Source of the DNA: DATAUD01 sp035511075
Lineage (GTDB): Bacteria > Verrucomicrobiota > Verrucomicrobiia > Limisphaerales > Palsa-1400
Length of the DNA: 64,000 nt
NCBI GenBank assembly: GCA_035511075.1
Contig: DATKFW010000060.1
Coordinates: 1 to 64,000, forward strand
Reading direction: 5' to 3'
Shown here: piece after piece, positions 42,728 to 51,771 of the stretch
Layout: every line of letters starts with the position of its first letter
Numbering within the stretch: position 1 is the first letter of the stretch
Notes under the pieces: generated by a model
Told to the model about the DNA's origin: nothing
The model's input: the letters and a program-made list of their open reading frames with translations, nothing else
Database searches by the model: none
Position numbers and translations under genes: made by a program

Positions 42728-44125
42728 ATGGAACCGCGCACTTTGAATTATATCGCAGCCGTGACCGAAGGCCAACTGCTCAACGGCTCACCCAAACAAA
42801 CAGTCGCTCGAATCTCGACCGATTCGCGTCACGTCCAGGCGGGGGATCTCTTCTTCGCCCTGTCGGGAGAGCGCTTTGACGGCCACGCCTTTCTGGCGGA
42901 CGTAGCGCGGGCCGGCGCGGCGGCGGTGGTCGCCGAAAGCGGCAAGCTTCCCGCCGGTTTCGACACCTGCGCCGTCATTGCCGTGGACAACACGCGCCGC
43001 GCGCTGGGCCGGTTTGGAGCCGCCTATCGGCGCGACTTCGATCTGCCCATCGTGGCCGTCGGCGGTTCCAACGGAAAGACGACCACCAAGGAATTGATCG
43101 CATCGGTGCTGCGGCAGAAAAACGCCGCTCTTTGGAGCGAGGGCAGTTTCAACAATGATGTTGGCGTGCCGCTGACTCTCTTGCGCCTGGAACGTTTGCA
43201 TCGCGCCGCCGTGGTGGAGACGGGCACCAATCATCCCGGCGAATTGCAGCCGCTCCTGCGGATGATTTTGCCGCGGTACGGCGTGATCACCAACATCGGC
43301 CGCGAACACCTCGAATTTTTCCATGACCTGGTTGGCGTGGCACGCGAGGAGGGCGCCATCGCCGAGGCCCTGCCCTCCGATGGCGTTCTCTTTCTCAACG
43401 GCGACAATCCGTGGAGCGAAGTCCTCGCGCGCCGCACCCGCGCCCGCGTCGTGACAGTCGGCCTCGACAACGCCAACGATTGCGTGGCCAGCGACGTGCG
43501 GGTCAACGAATACGGAGCCTCCTTCCACGTCGATTGCCGTCGCCCCGGCATCTCTGGCTCCTACCGCATCAACCTTCTGGGCCGCCATCAGGTCATCAAC
43601 GCGCTCCTGGCGGTGGCCGTTGGCGCCGAGATGGGCCTCGGCCGCGCGGAAATCGAACGCGGCCTGCTGGATTGCAGCCCCGCCAAAATGCGCCTTCAAG
43701 TTTGCAACCCCGGCGGCATCCGCGTCCTGGAGGATTGTTACAATGCCAACGCCGATTCGATGCTCGCCGCATTGCAAACGCTGCGCGAAATGCCGTGTCG
43801 CGGACGCCGTGTCGCGGTCCTGGGCGACATGGCTGAATTGGGCGGATGTTCCCGCGCCGCCCATGCCGAAGTGGGACACCGCGCCGCCCAATCGCGTCTC
43901 GATTATTTGTTCGCCATAGGCCGTCGCGCCAGCCAGATCGCCGAGGCCGCCCGCTCCAGGGGCCTCAAGAGCGTGATGGAAATCGCCGACGTCGAGCCTG
44001 CCGCGCAGGCCGTCAAGGAATTTGCCCGGCCCGGCGACGTGGTGCTCGTAAAGGCATCCCGCTCGATGCGTCTGGAACGGATCACCGAAGTCTTGCGCGG
44101 CCCGTGCGCCAGCCATCACGTGTAA
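42728..44125 (+). CDS. murF: UDP-MurNAc-tripeptide:D-Ala-D-Ala ligase MurF
   Basis: Adds D-Ala-D-Ala to the cytoplasmic UDP-MurNAc peptide, 465 residues. The N-terminal Mur domain (STDSRHVQAGDLFFAL) is followed by the ATP site GGSNGKTTTKE (about 112-122) and the central domain (FNNDVGVPLTLL, VVETGTNHPGEL, NIGREHLEFF). The C-terminal ligase domain includes EDCYNANADSMLAAL and LGDMAELG, which separate MurF from MurE, MurD and MurC. It begins 16 nt after ftsI, where murE would usually intervene. mraY follows with no gap. Confidence 0.96.
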   Translation: MEPRTLNYIAAVTEGQLLNGSPKQTVARISTDSRHVQAGDLFFALSGERFDGHAFLADVARAGAAAVVAESGKLPAGFDTCAVIAVDNTRRALGRFGAAYRRDFDLPIVAVGGSNGKTTTKELIASVLRQKNAALWSEGSFNNDVGVPLTLLRLERLHRAAVVETGTNHPGELQPLLRMILPRYGVITNIGREHLEFFHDLVGVAREEGAIAEALPSDGVLFLNGDNPWSEVLARRTRARVVTVGLDNANDCVASDVRVNEYGASFHVDCRRPGISGSYRINLLGRHQVINALLAVAVGAEMGLGRAEIERGLLDCSPAKMRLQVCNPGGIRVLEDCYNANADSMLAALQTLREMPCRGRRVAVLGDMAELGGCSRAAHAEVGHRAAQSRLDYLFAIGRRASQIAEAARSRGLKSVMEIADVEPAAQAVKEFARPGDVVLVKASRSMRLERITEVLRGPCASHHV

Positions 44126-45280
44126 ATGCTCCCCTACCTCAGCCAGGAAATTCTCTCGCTGGCCAAAAGCATGCGCTTTGGGGAGATGCTTTCGCCGTTG
44201 CGGCTTTTCGGCTACATCGCTTTCCGCACCGCGGGCGCGGCGGTGACGGCCCTGGCGCTGAGTTGGTGGCTGGGTCCGCGCGTGATTCTGTGGCTCAGGA
44301 ATTCCAGGTTCGGCCAGGAATACTCCGACCGCGCCGCCGAGGCCGGGAACCTTCAAGCCAGGGTCCAGGGCAAACGCGGCACACCCACGATGGGCGGGCT
44401 GATGATCGTCCTGGTGCTCGACGTGACGACGCTGCTGTGGGCGCAATGGAACACGCTCATTCAATTGACATTATTGACAGTGGTGGTGCTATGCGGCCTG
44501 GGCTTTCTGGACGATTACGCCAAGATCACCCAGCAAAACAGCAAGGGAGTACGCGAGTTCATCAAACTTTGGGTCCAAGGCGTCCTGGCGATTTTTGTGG
44601 CCGTTTACCTCTGGCGCCTGCCGGCCACCACCGCGCTGATCAGCCAGGTCATGATCCCATTTTACAAGTTTCCCGTCGCTCAAGGCTCCGTGGGCGCCAT
44701 CGTCGGCGTTCTATTGACAGCCTTCACCATTGTCGGCAGTTCCAATGCCGTCAACCTGACCGACGGGCTGGACGGCCTGGCCATCGGCTGCACGGCCATC
44801 GTCTCATTTGTGTTTCTCGTCTTGACGTATGCAGCCGGCAACGCCCGGGCCGCCGGCTACCTGCAAATTCCTCATGTCCCCGGCGCCGGCGAGTTGACGG
44901 TTTTCTGCGCCGCGATGATCGGGGCGAGCCTCGGTTTTATGTGGTTTAACTGCCATCCGGCGCAGGTGTTCATGGGCGACACCGGTTCGCTCGCGTTGGG
45001 CGGGGTCCTTGGAATGGTGGCCGTGCTGATTCATCAACCGCTGGTACTGGCGCTGGCGGGCGGCGTATTTGTCGCCGAAGCCGCCTCCGTCATCATCCAG
45101 CGGGGATGGTTCAAATACACCAAACGAAAATATGGGCAGGGCCGGCGCGTCTTTCTCATGGCTCCGCTGCATCATCATTTCGAGAAAATGGGGTGGCACG
45201 AATCGCAGGTGGTGACGCGATTCTATATTTTGTGCGTGCTTTGCGCCGTGGTGGCCCTGAGCACACTAAAAATCCGATGA
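44126..45280 (+). CDS. mraY: Phospho-MurNAc-pentapeptide transferase MraY
   Basis: Polytopic enzyme that makes lipid I from UDP-MurNAc-pentapeptide and undecaprenyl phosphate, 384 residues with about ten helices. Family motifs: GKRGTPTMGGLM, GFLDDYAKI (catalytic Asp pair), SSNAVNLTDGLDGLA, WFNCHPAQVFMGDTGSLALGG and the cytoplasmic MAPLHHHFEKMGW loop. The ATG directly abuts the murF stop. No gene follows for 435 nt. Confidence 0.97.
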   Translation: MLPYLSQEILSLAKSMRFGEMLSPLRLFGYIAFRTAGAAVTALALSWWLGPRVILWLRNSRFGQEYSDRAAEAGNLQARVQGKRGTPTMGGLMIVLVLDVTTLLWAQWNTLIQLTLLTVVVLCGLGFLDDYAKITQQNSKGVREFIKLWVQGVLAIFVAVYLWRLPATTALISQVMIPFYKFPVAQGSVGAIVGVLLTAFTIVGSSNAVNLTDGLDGLAIGCTAIVSFVFLVLTYAAGNARAAGYLQIPHVPGAGELTVFCAAMIGASLGFMWFNCHPAQVFMGDTGSLALGGVLGMVAVLIHQPLVLALAGGVFVAEAASVIIQRGWFKYTKRKYGQGRRVFLMAPLHHHFEKMGWHESQVVTRFYILCVLCAVVALSTLKIR

Positions 45281-45715
45281 ACCATCGCCGCCACAAAAAA
45301 AATTCGGCGCAATATGATTTTCACGCTTGCAAGTCGGACGCTTCGTTGCTACAAACGGGACCAGAAACAGAGAGGGCTCTATTTCAAAGCAGCGTAGATT
45401 TGGATTCACCAGCTTGTTCGAGCGTTGATGATTTTTCGACACACTCCCCAAGCGGGCGAAATCTTGTCTGGATTGGTTCAAGGCCCGCGGCGCTCAATAG
45501 GTTGTGGGGTTCGGCCCCAAAACCACAAGATACAGGCCAGTACGCGAATGCGGGGAGCCGGGAAAGAAGATGTCGAGAGCGGAAAGAAGACGATTTATTG
45601 CATAAAATGAACGATTTATTAGATTTTTCCTCTTTGCCTCGGGGTTTTTCGAGGGAAAACCCCGGTGCAAAAAACAAAAACACACCTCAAAAAAAATTAA
45701 ATTGAACACGCAATT
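45281..45715 (+). other. 435-nt non-coding stretch inside the dcw cluster (murD position)
   Basis: No convincing frame on either strand. It contains TTGTGG/CCACAA with inner GGGG/CCCC pairing near 45501-45530. It also has a perfect 9-bp hairpin CGGGGTTTT/AAAACCCCG (45640-45648, 45656-45664), followed by A-rich rather than T-rich sequence. GC drops sharply toward the following gene, which would suit an internal promoter, but none is convincing. murD normally occupies this place in the cluster. Confidence 0.5.
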
Positions 45716-46570
45716 ATGAATACACCAAGTCCACTCGTACCCCAGGGCACTCAACCGCCCAGGGGAAAAACCAGTCTCTATTTTAAAGTCCTGATGATCC
45801 TGGCCGTTCACGTCGTTCTCATCGGGGGCATGCTCTTGCAAGGTTGCAAGGACACCAGCAAAGACCAGGCGAAGGACCCGGCATTAAGCCAGGCCGGCGG
45901 CGATACGACTTCTCCGTCAAACAGCATGGCCGCCACCGATCCGTCGGTTCAACCGGTGAGCGCCGCCTCGTTGTCAAACCAGGCCGTGGCCACGATGCCC
46001 GCAGTTACGCCGCAGCCAATGCCGAGTCCGGCCGTGGCGTCCACCCCCATGGTCTCCACTACTCCGACGGCGCCCGCCACACCTGCTCCGGCCGATACCG
46101 GCATGGGTAATGGCAAAGACTATATCATCGCCAAGGGCGACACAATGGGCGCGATTGCCCGGAGGAATTCAATCTCGATCAAAGCCCTGATGGATGCCAA
46201 TCCCGGCGTCAGCCCCAAGAAACTCAAGATCGGACAGAAACTGGAGATTCCCGCTTCCACAGGCGCGATCGCCGCCGCCAGTTCCAGCGCGGGCGCGGCT
46301 CCGGTTGACGCAGGCTCCGACGGCGGAACGTCGTACACTGTCAAATCCGGCGACACGCTGGGCAGAATTGCCCGGGCGCACGGCACCAGTTACAAGAAGA
46401 TCATGGCATTGAACGATCTGAAGACGACCGCTATCCGTGTCGGGCAAAAATTGAAAATGCCGACGCCCAAGCCGGCCGGCGCCGAGACCATTCCCGCCTC
46501 GGCTTCGACCTCTCCGACCCCGGGTCCCATCTCGGCGATTTCCACGCCGGCCGCGGGCGTCGCGAACTAA
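45716..46570 (+). CDS. LysM-domain cell envelope protein
   Basis: 284 residues with two peptidoglycan-binding LysM domains: about 135-178 (YIIAKGDTMGAIARRNSIS...KIGQKLEIP) and about 206-250 (YTVKSGDTLGRIARAHGTS...RVGQKLKMP). They are joined by Ala/Ser/Pro-rich linkers. The N-terminus has a hydrophobic helix (about 22-42) ending LLQGC, which could be a lipobox (Cys near 44) or a signal anchor. Its place between mraY and ftsW suggests a wall-binding role at division or growth sites; no enzymatic domain is present. Confidence 0.87.
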   Translation: MNTPSPLVPQGTQPPRGKTSLYFKVLMILAVHVVLIGGMLLQGCKDTSKDQAKDPALSQAGGDTTSPSNSMAATDPSVQPVSAASLSNQAVATMPAVTPQPMPSPAVASTPMVSTTPTAPATPAPADTGMGNGKDYIIAKGDTMGAIARRNSISIKALMDANPGVSPKKLKIGQKLEIPASTGAIAAASSSAGAAPVDAGSDGGTSYTVKSGDTLGRIARAHGTSYKKIMALNDLKTTAIRVGQKLKMPTPKPAGAETIPASASTSPTPGPISAISTPAAGVAN

Positions 46571-46637
46571 GTTTGAAAAATTCCGGGACGGGTGCCAGGC
46601 AACCCTCCGCCTGACGCCTGTATCCCGACCACGCGAG

Positions 46638-47801
46638 ATGAAATGGGCCACCACCATTTTGATTTTTTGTGTGGCTGTACTGACCGGCTTGGGAATGGTC
46701 ATGCTCTACAGCTCGAGCATGAACATGGAGACGGGCAAGACTGCGCTTGGCCCCAGTCATCAGGCCGGCGCCAGTTTTCTGCTCTCGCAACTGACGTGGT
46801 GTTTTGTCGGGTCGATCGGCTGTGTGGCTGCCGCCTCCAGCGACTACCGTCGTATCAAGAGAATCTCGCCCTGGATATTGGGAACGGCGGCCGTTCTGCT
46901 TGTGCTGGTCTTTGTGCCTGGAATCGGTGTCCTTCGCGGAGGCGGTCGGCGGTGGATCGGTTTTGGGAGATTGCCCCATTTTCAACCTTCCGAATTGGCC
47001 AAATTGGCGCTGATCCTTTTTCTTGCCTTCTATGGGGAACGATATAATCGGCAGATGGGCGGATTCAAGAAAGGGCTGCTCATTCCCGGTTGCGTCGCGC
47101 TTCCGGTGCTGGCCTTGATTTTTTTTGAACCGGACCGCGGCTGCGCCATTTTGCTGGCGGCGGTTTGCGGAGTGATGCTGATTGTGGCCGGCGCGCGGCT
47201 CTCCCTGATAATCGGTCCGGCCCTGCTGCTGATCGGTGGGTTGGCTGTTTCCTTTTTGCACGACCCGATGCGCCTGCGCCGCATCATGGCGTGGATCCAC
47301 CCGGAGCAAAACAAACAGGGCGTCGGCTATCAGGCGTACGAAGCGATGATCGCCCTTGGTTCGGGCGGATGGTTTGGGCTGGGTCTGGGAAACGGACGGC
47401 AGAAACTGGGCTTCATTCCGGAACATCACACCGATTTCATTTTTTCCATCATCGGCGAAGAATTGGGGCTGGTGGCGACCGTGACGGTGTTGCTGCTGTT
47501 CATCGCGTTGGTGGTCTGCGGCATTTATATTGCCCATCGCTCCAACGATACATTTGGCATGCTGGTGGCCGCCGGCATCACCTTCATGATTGGCTTTCAG
47601 GCATTCATTAACATGGGCGTTGTGACCAGTTTGCTGCCCAACAAGGGGATGCCGCTGCCCTTTATCAGTTATGGCGGCTCCAATCTGCTGCTGATGCTCG
47701 TCTCCATCGGCTTCCTGTTGAGCATTGCCCGGTTCGCTTCCGAGCCTGTCGAGAGGAAAACCAACCCCTTTGAATCCGCTCCGGAGAAACCCAATGTCTG
47801 A
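46638..47801 (+). CDS. ftsW: Lipid II polymerase FtsW (SEDS family)
   Basis: Septal peptidoglycan glycosyltransferase, 387 residues, about ten transmembrane helices. SEDS motifs: RRWIGFGRLPHFQPSELAKLALI, the FEPDRGCAI segment with the conserved Asp, GVGYQAYEAMIALGSGGWFGLGLGNGRQKLGFIPEHHTDFIFSIIGEELG, and PLPFISYGGSNLLLML. It works with FtsI, encoded upstream. Its end overlaps murG by 8 nt. Confidence 0.95.
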   Translation: MKWATTILIFCVAVLTGLGMVMLYSSSMNMETGKTALGPSHQAGASFLLSQLTWCFVGSIGCVAAASSDYRRIKRISPWILGTAAVLLVLVFVPGIGVLRGGGRRWIGFGRLPHFQPSELAKLALILFLAFYGERYNRQMGGFKKGLLIPGCVALPVLALIFFEPDRGCAILLAAVCGVMLIVAGARLSLIIGPALLLIGGLAVSFLHDPMRLRRIMAWIHPEQNKQGVGYQAYEAMIALGSGGWFGLGLGNGRQKLGFIPEHHTDFIFSIIGEELGLVATVTVLLLFIALVVCGIYIAHRSNDTFGMLVAAGITFMIGFQAFINMGVVTSLLPNKGMPLPFISYGGSNLLLMLVSIGFLLSIARFASEPVERKTNPFESAPEKPNV

Positions 47802-48978
47802 AACCCCCGCGAAAAACGCCCTTTCCGAATCGGTCGCCATCGCGTGTGGCGGAACGGGGGGACATCTTTTTCCCGGAGTGGCTGTGGGCGAGGAATTGCG
47901 GTTGCGCGGTTGCGATGTGACGTTGATGGTCTCGCCCAAGGAGGTGGATCAACAGGCCATCCGTTCCATTTCCGGCATGGACATGGTGACGCTTCCGGCT
48001 GTGGGTTTGAGCCGCGGGGGCAGGATGAGTTTTCTATGGGGATTTTGGAAATCCTATCGCCTGGCGCGGTTGTATTTTCGGCGTCGCCGGCCCAAATGTG
48101 TCCTGGCGATGGGTGGTTTTATGAGCGCCCCGCCCGTCTTTGCCGGCAGAAATTGCGGCGCGAAAACGTTCCTGCATGAATCCAACAGCATCCCGGGCCG
48201 CGCCAACCGCTGGCTGGCACCGTGGGTGGACGGCGCATTTGTCTATTTCCCGCCGGCCATGGCCCAGTTGCGCGCGCGACGCGTGGAAGTGGCGGGAATG
48301 CCCGTGCGCCCGCAATTTCGCACGCCGCTCATGCCGGTGCAGGCGCGCCAGGCCCTGGGGCTGGCGGTGGATGCCCCGGTATTGCTGGTGATGGGCGGCA
48401 GCCAGGGCGCCGCGAAAATAAACGAACTGATCTTGAATATCGTCCCACAACTGCACCAGGCAGTCCCGGCCTTGCAGTTTATGCACCTGACAGGCCCCGG
48501 CGATTTTGAAAAAGTCCGCGCCGGTTATGCCGCGCAAAATGTGCCTGCGCTGGTCCGCGCTTTTTTTGACGAAATGGGGACGGCGCTGGCGGCTGCGGAC
48601 GTCGCAGTGAGCCGCGCGGGCGCCTCGTCGCTGGCTGAGCTTGCGGCGCGGCGGGTACCGGCGGTGTTGATTCCGTACCCTGCGGCCGCGGACAACCACC
48701 AGTATTTCAACGCGCGTGCGTTTGTGCAGAGCGGGGCGGCGTGGATGTTGCAACAGGACACCGCCACCGGCAGCCAGTTGGCTGGTGAGATACTGGAGCT
48801 GGTGCGCGACACGTTGAAGCGCTCAGCGATGCAAAGAGCGCTGGCCGCATGGCACACGCCCGGGGCGGCGGCCGAGATCGCTGAGAAAATTTTAAATTGG
48901 GGCGCTGATTCAGAACAATCCGCGCGAGCCGCCGCGTTGAAGCTCAAGACGCCAAGAATCGGAGTGTCGAACTGTTGA
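47794..48978 (+). CDS. murG: Lipid II synthase MurG (GlcNAc transferase)
   Basis: Transfers GlcNAc from UDP-GlcNAc to lipid I on the inner membrane face, 394 residues. The N-terminal glycine-rich loop is ACGGTGGHLFPG; family motifs include LAMGGFMSAPPVFA, LHESNSIPGRANR, VMGGSQGAAKINELI and the donor site SRAGASSLAELAARRVPAVLIPYP with DNHQYFNA. The ATG at 47794 lies inside the end of ftsW with GGAG 8 nt upstream; longer frames are rejected. Confidence 0.95.
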   Translation: MSETPAKNALSESVAIACGGTGGHLFPGVAVGEELRLRGCDVTLMVSPKEVDQQAIRSISGMDMVTLPAVGLSRGGRMSFLWGFWKSYRLARLYFRRRRPKCVLAMGGFMSAPPVFAGRNCGAKTFLHESNSIPGRANRWLAPWVDGAFVYFPPAMAQLRARRVEVAGMPVRPQFRTPLMPVQARQALGLAVDAPVLLVMGGSQGAAKINELILNIVPQLHQAVPALQFMHLTGPGDFEKVRAGYAAQNVPALVRAFFDEMGTALAAADVAVSRAGASSLAELAARRVPAVLIPYPAAADNHQYFNARAFVQSGAAWMLQQDTATGSQLAGEILELVRDTLKRSAMQRALAAWHTPGAAAEIAEKILNWGADSEQSARAAALKLKTPRIGVSNC

Positions 48979-48982
48979 AGCG

Positions 48983-49897
48983 ATGACTTGTTGCGACCAC
49001 CTATACCAGCTTCTCAAAGCGCGAATGCCCGGGGCCGTGATGCGCCAGGATGAGCCGCTGGCCCGGCACACCACTTTGCGCGTGGGCGGTTGCGCCGACG
49101 TGTACGTTGAACCGTCCTCCGAGGAGGAGCTGGGGGCGGCGCTGCAATGTTGCCAAAACGAAAACGTCGCTTTCCTGACGTTGGGGCGCGGCTCCAATCT
49201 GTTGGTTCGCGACGGCGGTTTTCGCGGCGTTGTGATTTGCCTGGCGCATCCGGCTTTCTCGACAATCCAGGCCAACGGCGTCGCGCTGCATTGCGGCGCC
49301 GGCGCCCGCCTCAAAGCCGTCGCCGCAAAAGCGCGCCAGCTCGACCTTGGCGGCCTGGAATTTCTGGATGGCATTCCCGGCAGCGTCGGCGGGGCCATTC
49401 GGATGAACGCCGGCGCGATGGGATGCGCGACATTTGACGTCGTCACGCACGTGCGATTCATGGACGTGGCCGGCAACGTCGAGGAGCGCGACGTGGCGCA
49501 AGTGCCCGTCGAATACCGATCCTGCCCGCTCTTCAAAACAAACATCGTGCTGGCGGCGACTTTCCGAGGGCAGCCCGATTCCAGGGCGGCAATAGCGAAG
49601 CGCTCCGGGGAATTCAACAAATCCCGCTGGCAATCGCAGCCCAAGGAAGCAAGCGCCGGCTGCATTTTCAAGAACCCCTCCAAGTCCATCCCCGCCGGTC
49701 GGTTGATCGATGAACTGGGATTGAAGGGGGCGCGCCGCGGCGGGGCCGCCGTTTCCACCGTGCACGGAAATTTTATCGTCAACGAAGGCTCGGCCACCGC
49801 GGCCGATGTGCTCGAATTGATTGAGTTCATCAAGTCGCGCGCCAGGGCCGAACGCGGCATCGAATTGCGGGAGGAAGTGGAAATCATCGGCGAATGA
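48983..49897 (+). CDS. murB: UDP-N-acetylenolpyruvoylglucosamine reductase MurB
   Basis: FAD enzyme making UDP-MurNAc, 304 residues, the short type II form. FAD-binding motifs: HTTLRVGGCADVYVEP, TLGRGSNLLVRDGGFRGVVI and LDGIPGSVGGAIRMNAGAMG. The catalytic segment is ASAGCIFKNPSKSIPAGRLID, with Cys in the proton-donor position as variants use. Ends ELREEVEIIGE as in the family. It lies where murC-murB normally follow murG, but murC is missing. It overlaps ddl by 4 nt. Confidence 0.95.
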   Translation: MTCCDHLYQLLKARMPGAVMRQDEPLARHTTLRVGGCADVYVEPSSEEELGAALQCCQNENVAFLTLGRGSNLLVRDGGFRGVVICLAHPAFSTIQANGVALHCGAGARLKAVAAKARQLDLGGLEFLDGIPGSVGGAIRMNAGAMGCATFDVVTHVRFMDVAGNVEERDVAQVPVEYRSCPLFKTNIVLAATFRGQPDSRAAIAKRSGEFNKSRWQSQPKEASAGCIFKNPSKSIPAGRLIDELGLKGARRGGAAVSTVHGNFIVNEGSATAADVLELIEFIKSRARAERGIELREEVEIIGE

Positions 49898-50805
49898 CCG
49901 GCAACCTCAATATCACTGTGATGCTCGGCGGGCCGTCCGAGGAGCGCGAAGTGTCGCTGCTTTCCGGCGCGGCGGTGACCGCGGCCTTGCGTTCCCTCGG
50001 CCACGTCGTCCACCAGGTCGATCCCCGGGAACCTTCCTGGCAACTGCCGTCCGGCACGGCCGTCGTATTCCTGGCGCTGCACGGCTCCTACGGGGAGGAC
50101 GGCACGGTGCAGGAACAATTGGAAAAGCTCGGCGTGCCTTACACGGGCTGCGGCCCGGAAGCCAGCCGGCTGGCCTTCGACAAAGTGCTGACCAAGCGGC
50201 GCTGTGTCGCGGCGGGCGTCCCAACGGCGCGCTTTGAAGTCATTGACACGCACAGGGCCCCGTGGCCCGGCGGATGGACCCCCCCCGTGGTGCTCAAGCC
50301 CGTATGCCAGGGATCGAGCATCGGGTTACAATTTGTTGACAAGGTCGAACAATGGGAGGCCGCCCTCGCAGAGGCCTTTCGGTTCGATTCCAGGGTCTTG
50401 ATGGAGGAAAAAATCGAAGGCCGCGAAACGACCGTCGGCATCCTGGGGGATCGTCCGTTGCCGGTGGTGGAAATTCGCGTTCGCCAGGGGACCTTTGATT
50501 ACAAAAACAAATACACGCCGGGCGCGGCCCAACATATCTGTCCCGCCAATTTCGACCCGTCCGTCACGGCCCGAATCCAGGCCGCGGCGATGGCCGCCTT
50601 CCGCACGGTGGGCGGGCGCGACTATGCGCGCGTCGATGTCATGGTGCGGGGCAACGGCGAGCCGGTTGTGCTGGAAGTCAACACCCTGCCCGGAATGACC
50701 GAGATCAGCGTCCTGCCCGAAGCGGCCGCCGCCGCCGGCCTGAATTTTGCGCAACTGTGCCAACGAATGATTGACATGGCCCTGGACCGGGCGTCCAAAA
50801 AATAA
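49894..50805 (+). CDS. ddl: D-alanine--D-alanine ligase
   Basis: ATP-grasp ligase making D-Ala-D-Ala for MurF, 303 residues. Motifs: VMLGGPSEEREVSLLSG at the N-terminus, ALHGSYGEDGTVQEQLE, GPEASRLAFDKVLTK, PVCQGSSIGL, the ATP-grasp loop EEKIEGRETTVGIL and the metal site LEVNTLPGMTEISVLP. The Tyr of the family's KYTPGAAQHICPA loop is present. It is coupled to murB (ATGA overlap), and ftsQ starts directly after its stop. Confidence 0.96.
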   Translation: MTGNLNITVMLGGPSEEREVSLLSGAAVTAALRSLGHVVHQVDPREPSWQLPSGTAVVFLALHGSYGEDGTVQEQLEKLGVPYTGCGPEASRLAFDKVLTKRRCVAAGVPTARFEVIDTHRAPWPGGWTPPVVLKPVCQGSSIGLQFVDKVEQWEAALAEAFRFDSRVLMEEKIEGRETTVGILGDRPLPVVEIRVRQGTFDYKNKYTPGAAQHICPANFDPSVTARIQAAAMAAFRTVGGRDYARVDVMVRGNGEPVVLEVNTLPGMTEISVLPEAAAAAGLNFAQLCQRMIDMALDRASKK

Positions 50806-51771
50806 ATGTTTCACCGCCTCCTAAAAAAACCAAAAAATCGCCGCGGGGCGGAGCGGGAATTTCTTCTGGACGTGAAAATGCGCGCCAGCCAGAGCCGCGC
50901 CAAACGCATGCGCATCCTGGGGATTGGACTGAGCGCCATTTTTACTTTGACAGTGATCGGGCTGGTCTTGTGGCGCGGCGGCCAGTGGCTGTTGGACCGC
51001 CTGATCTACAAAAACGATACCTTTGCCATCCAGCAGATTGAAGTCCAAACCGACGGCGTGCTGACGGACGAGACAATCCGGCAATGGGCGTTGGTCAAGA
51101 CGGGCCAGAATCTCATGGCGCTGGATTTGATGAGCGTCAAGCGCGATCTGGAGCTGCATCCGGCGATTGAGTTTGTCGCCGTCGAACGGGTCCTTCCGCG
51201 CACGCTCAAACTCAACGTCAGCGAACGGGAGCCCATGGCGCAGACCATCGTGACCTTCGGCCTTCCGGGTGGCGGTTTGACGCAGGCCGTTTTTGACTTC
51301 GACCAGGACGGTTACACGATGAAACCGTTGGACCCGCGATGGCGCATCGCGCCGCCGCCGGCCACCGAGCGCCTGCCCATTCTTGTGGGTGTGCAGCCCG
51401 GCGACGTGCAATTGGGCCGGCCGGTTGATTCGGCGCAAATCCAGGCCGCGCTGCGCCTGGTGCGTGAGTTCGATCATTCGCCGATGGCGGGAATGGTCGA
51501 ATTGCAGCGCATCAATGTTTCCGTGCCGGAAGTGTTGCAGGTGACCACCAGTCAAGGGGCCGAAGTGACCTTTTCCCTCAGCCATTTCGACACGCAATTG
51601 CGGCGGTGGCGTCTCATTTACGATCAATACCAAAAATGGGGCAAGGCGATCTCTTCGCTGGACCTTTCCATTGCCAACAATCTTCCCGTGCGCTGGGTCG
51701 CCGCGTCATCTTTCCCGCCGGTGCCGCCGCGCCCCGCTAAACCATCCCGAACCAAAAGAAAACATGTTTGA
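50806..51771 (+). CDS. ftsQ: FtsQ/DivIB-type cell division protein
   Basis: 321 residues: basic cytoplasmic N-terminus (1-36), one transmembrane helix (about 37-58), then a POTRA domain (about 72-145, FAIQQIEVQTDGVLTDETIRQ...VERVLPRTLKLNVSEREPMA) and the FtsQ beta domain. The C-terminal LDLSIANNLPVRW matches the family's ending. It begins immediately after the ddl stop and overlaps ftsA by 8 nt. It should scaffold the FtsL/FtsB and FtsW/FtsI complex. Confidence 0.88.
   Translation: MFHRLLKKPKNRRGAEREFLLDVKMRASQSRAKRMRILGIGLSAIFTLTVIGLVLWRGGQWLLDRLIYKNDTFAIQQIEVQTDGVLTDETIRQWALVKTGQNLMALDLMSVKRDLELHPAIEFVAVERVLPRTLKLNVSEREPMAQTIVTFGLPGGGLTQAVFDFDQDGYTMKPLDPRWRIAPPPATERLPILVGVQPGDVQLGRPVDSAQIQAALRLVREFDHSPMAGMVELQRINVSVPEVLQVTTSQGAEVTFSLSHFDTQLRRWRLIYDQYQKWGKAISSLDLSIANNLPVRWVAASSFPPVPPRPAKPSRTKRKHV

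Noticed and set aside
42788..44464. 558-codon minus-strand frame opposite murF/mraY
   Set aside because: A GC-rich shadow frame; murF and mraY motifs on the plus strand are unambiguous.
45266..45481. Short minus-strand frame in the mraY-LysM gap
   Set aside because: No similarity recognised and no start signals; treated as non-coding, though a decayed gene cannot be excluded.
46431..47939. 502-codon minus-strand frame opposite ftsW
   Set aside because: Composition is rich in Gln, His and Arg with no domain; ftsW on the other strand has all SEDS motifs.
48910..50253. 447-codon minus-strand frame opposite murB/ddl
   Set aside because: Shadow of murB and ddl; low-complexity content and no family pattern.
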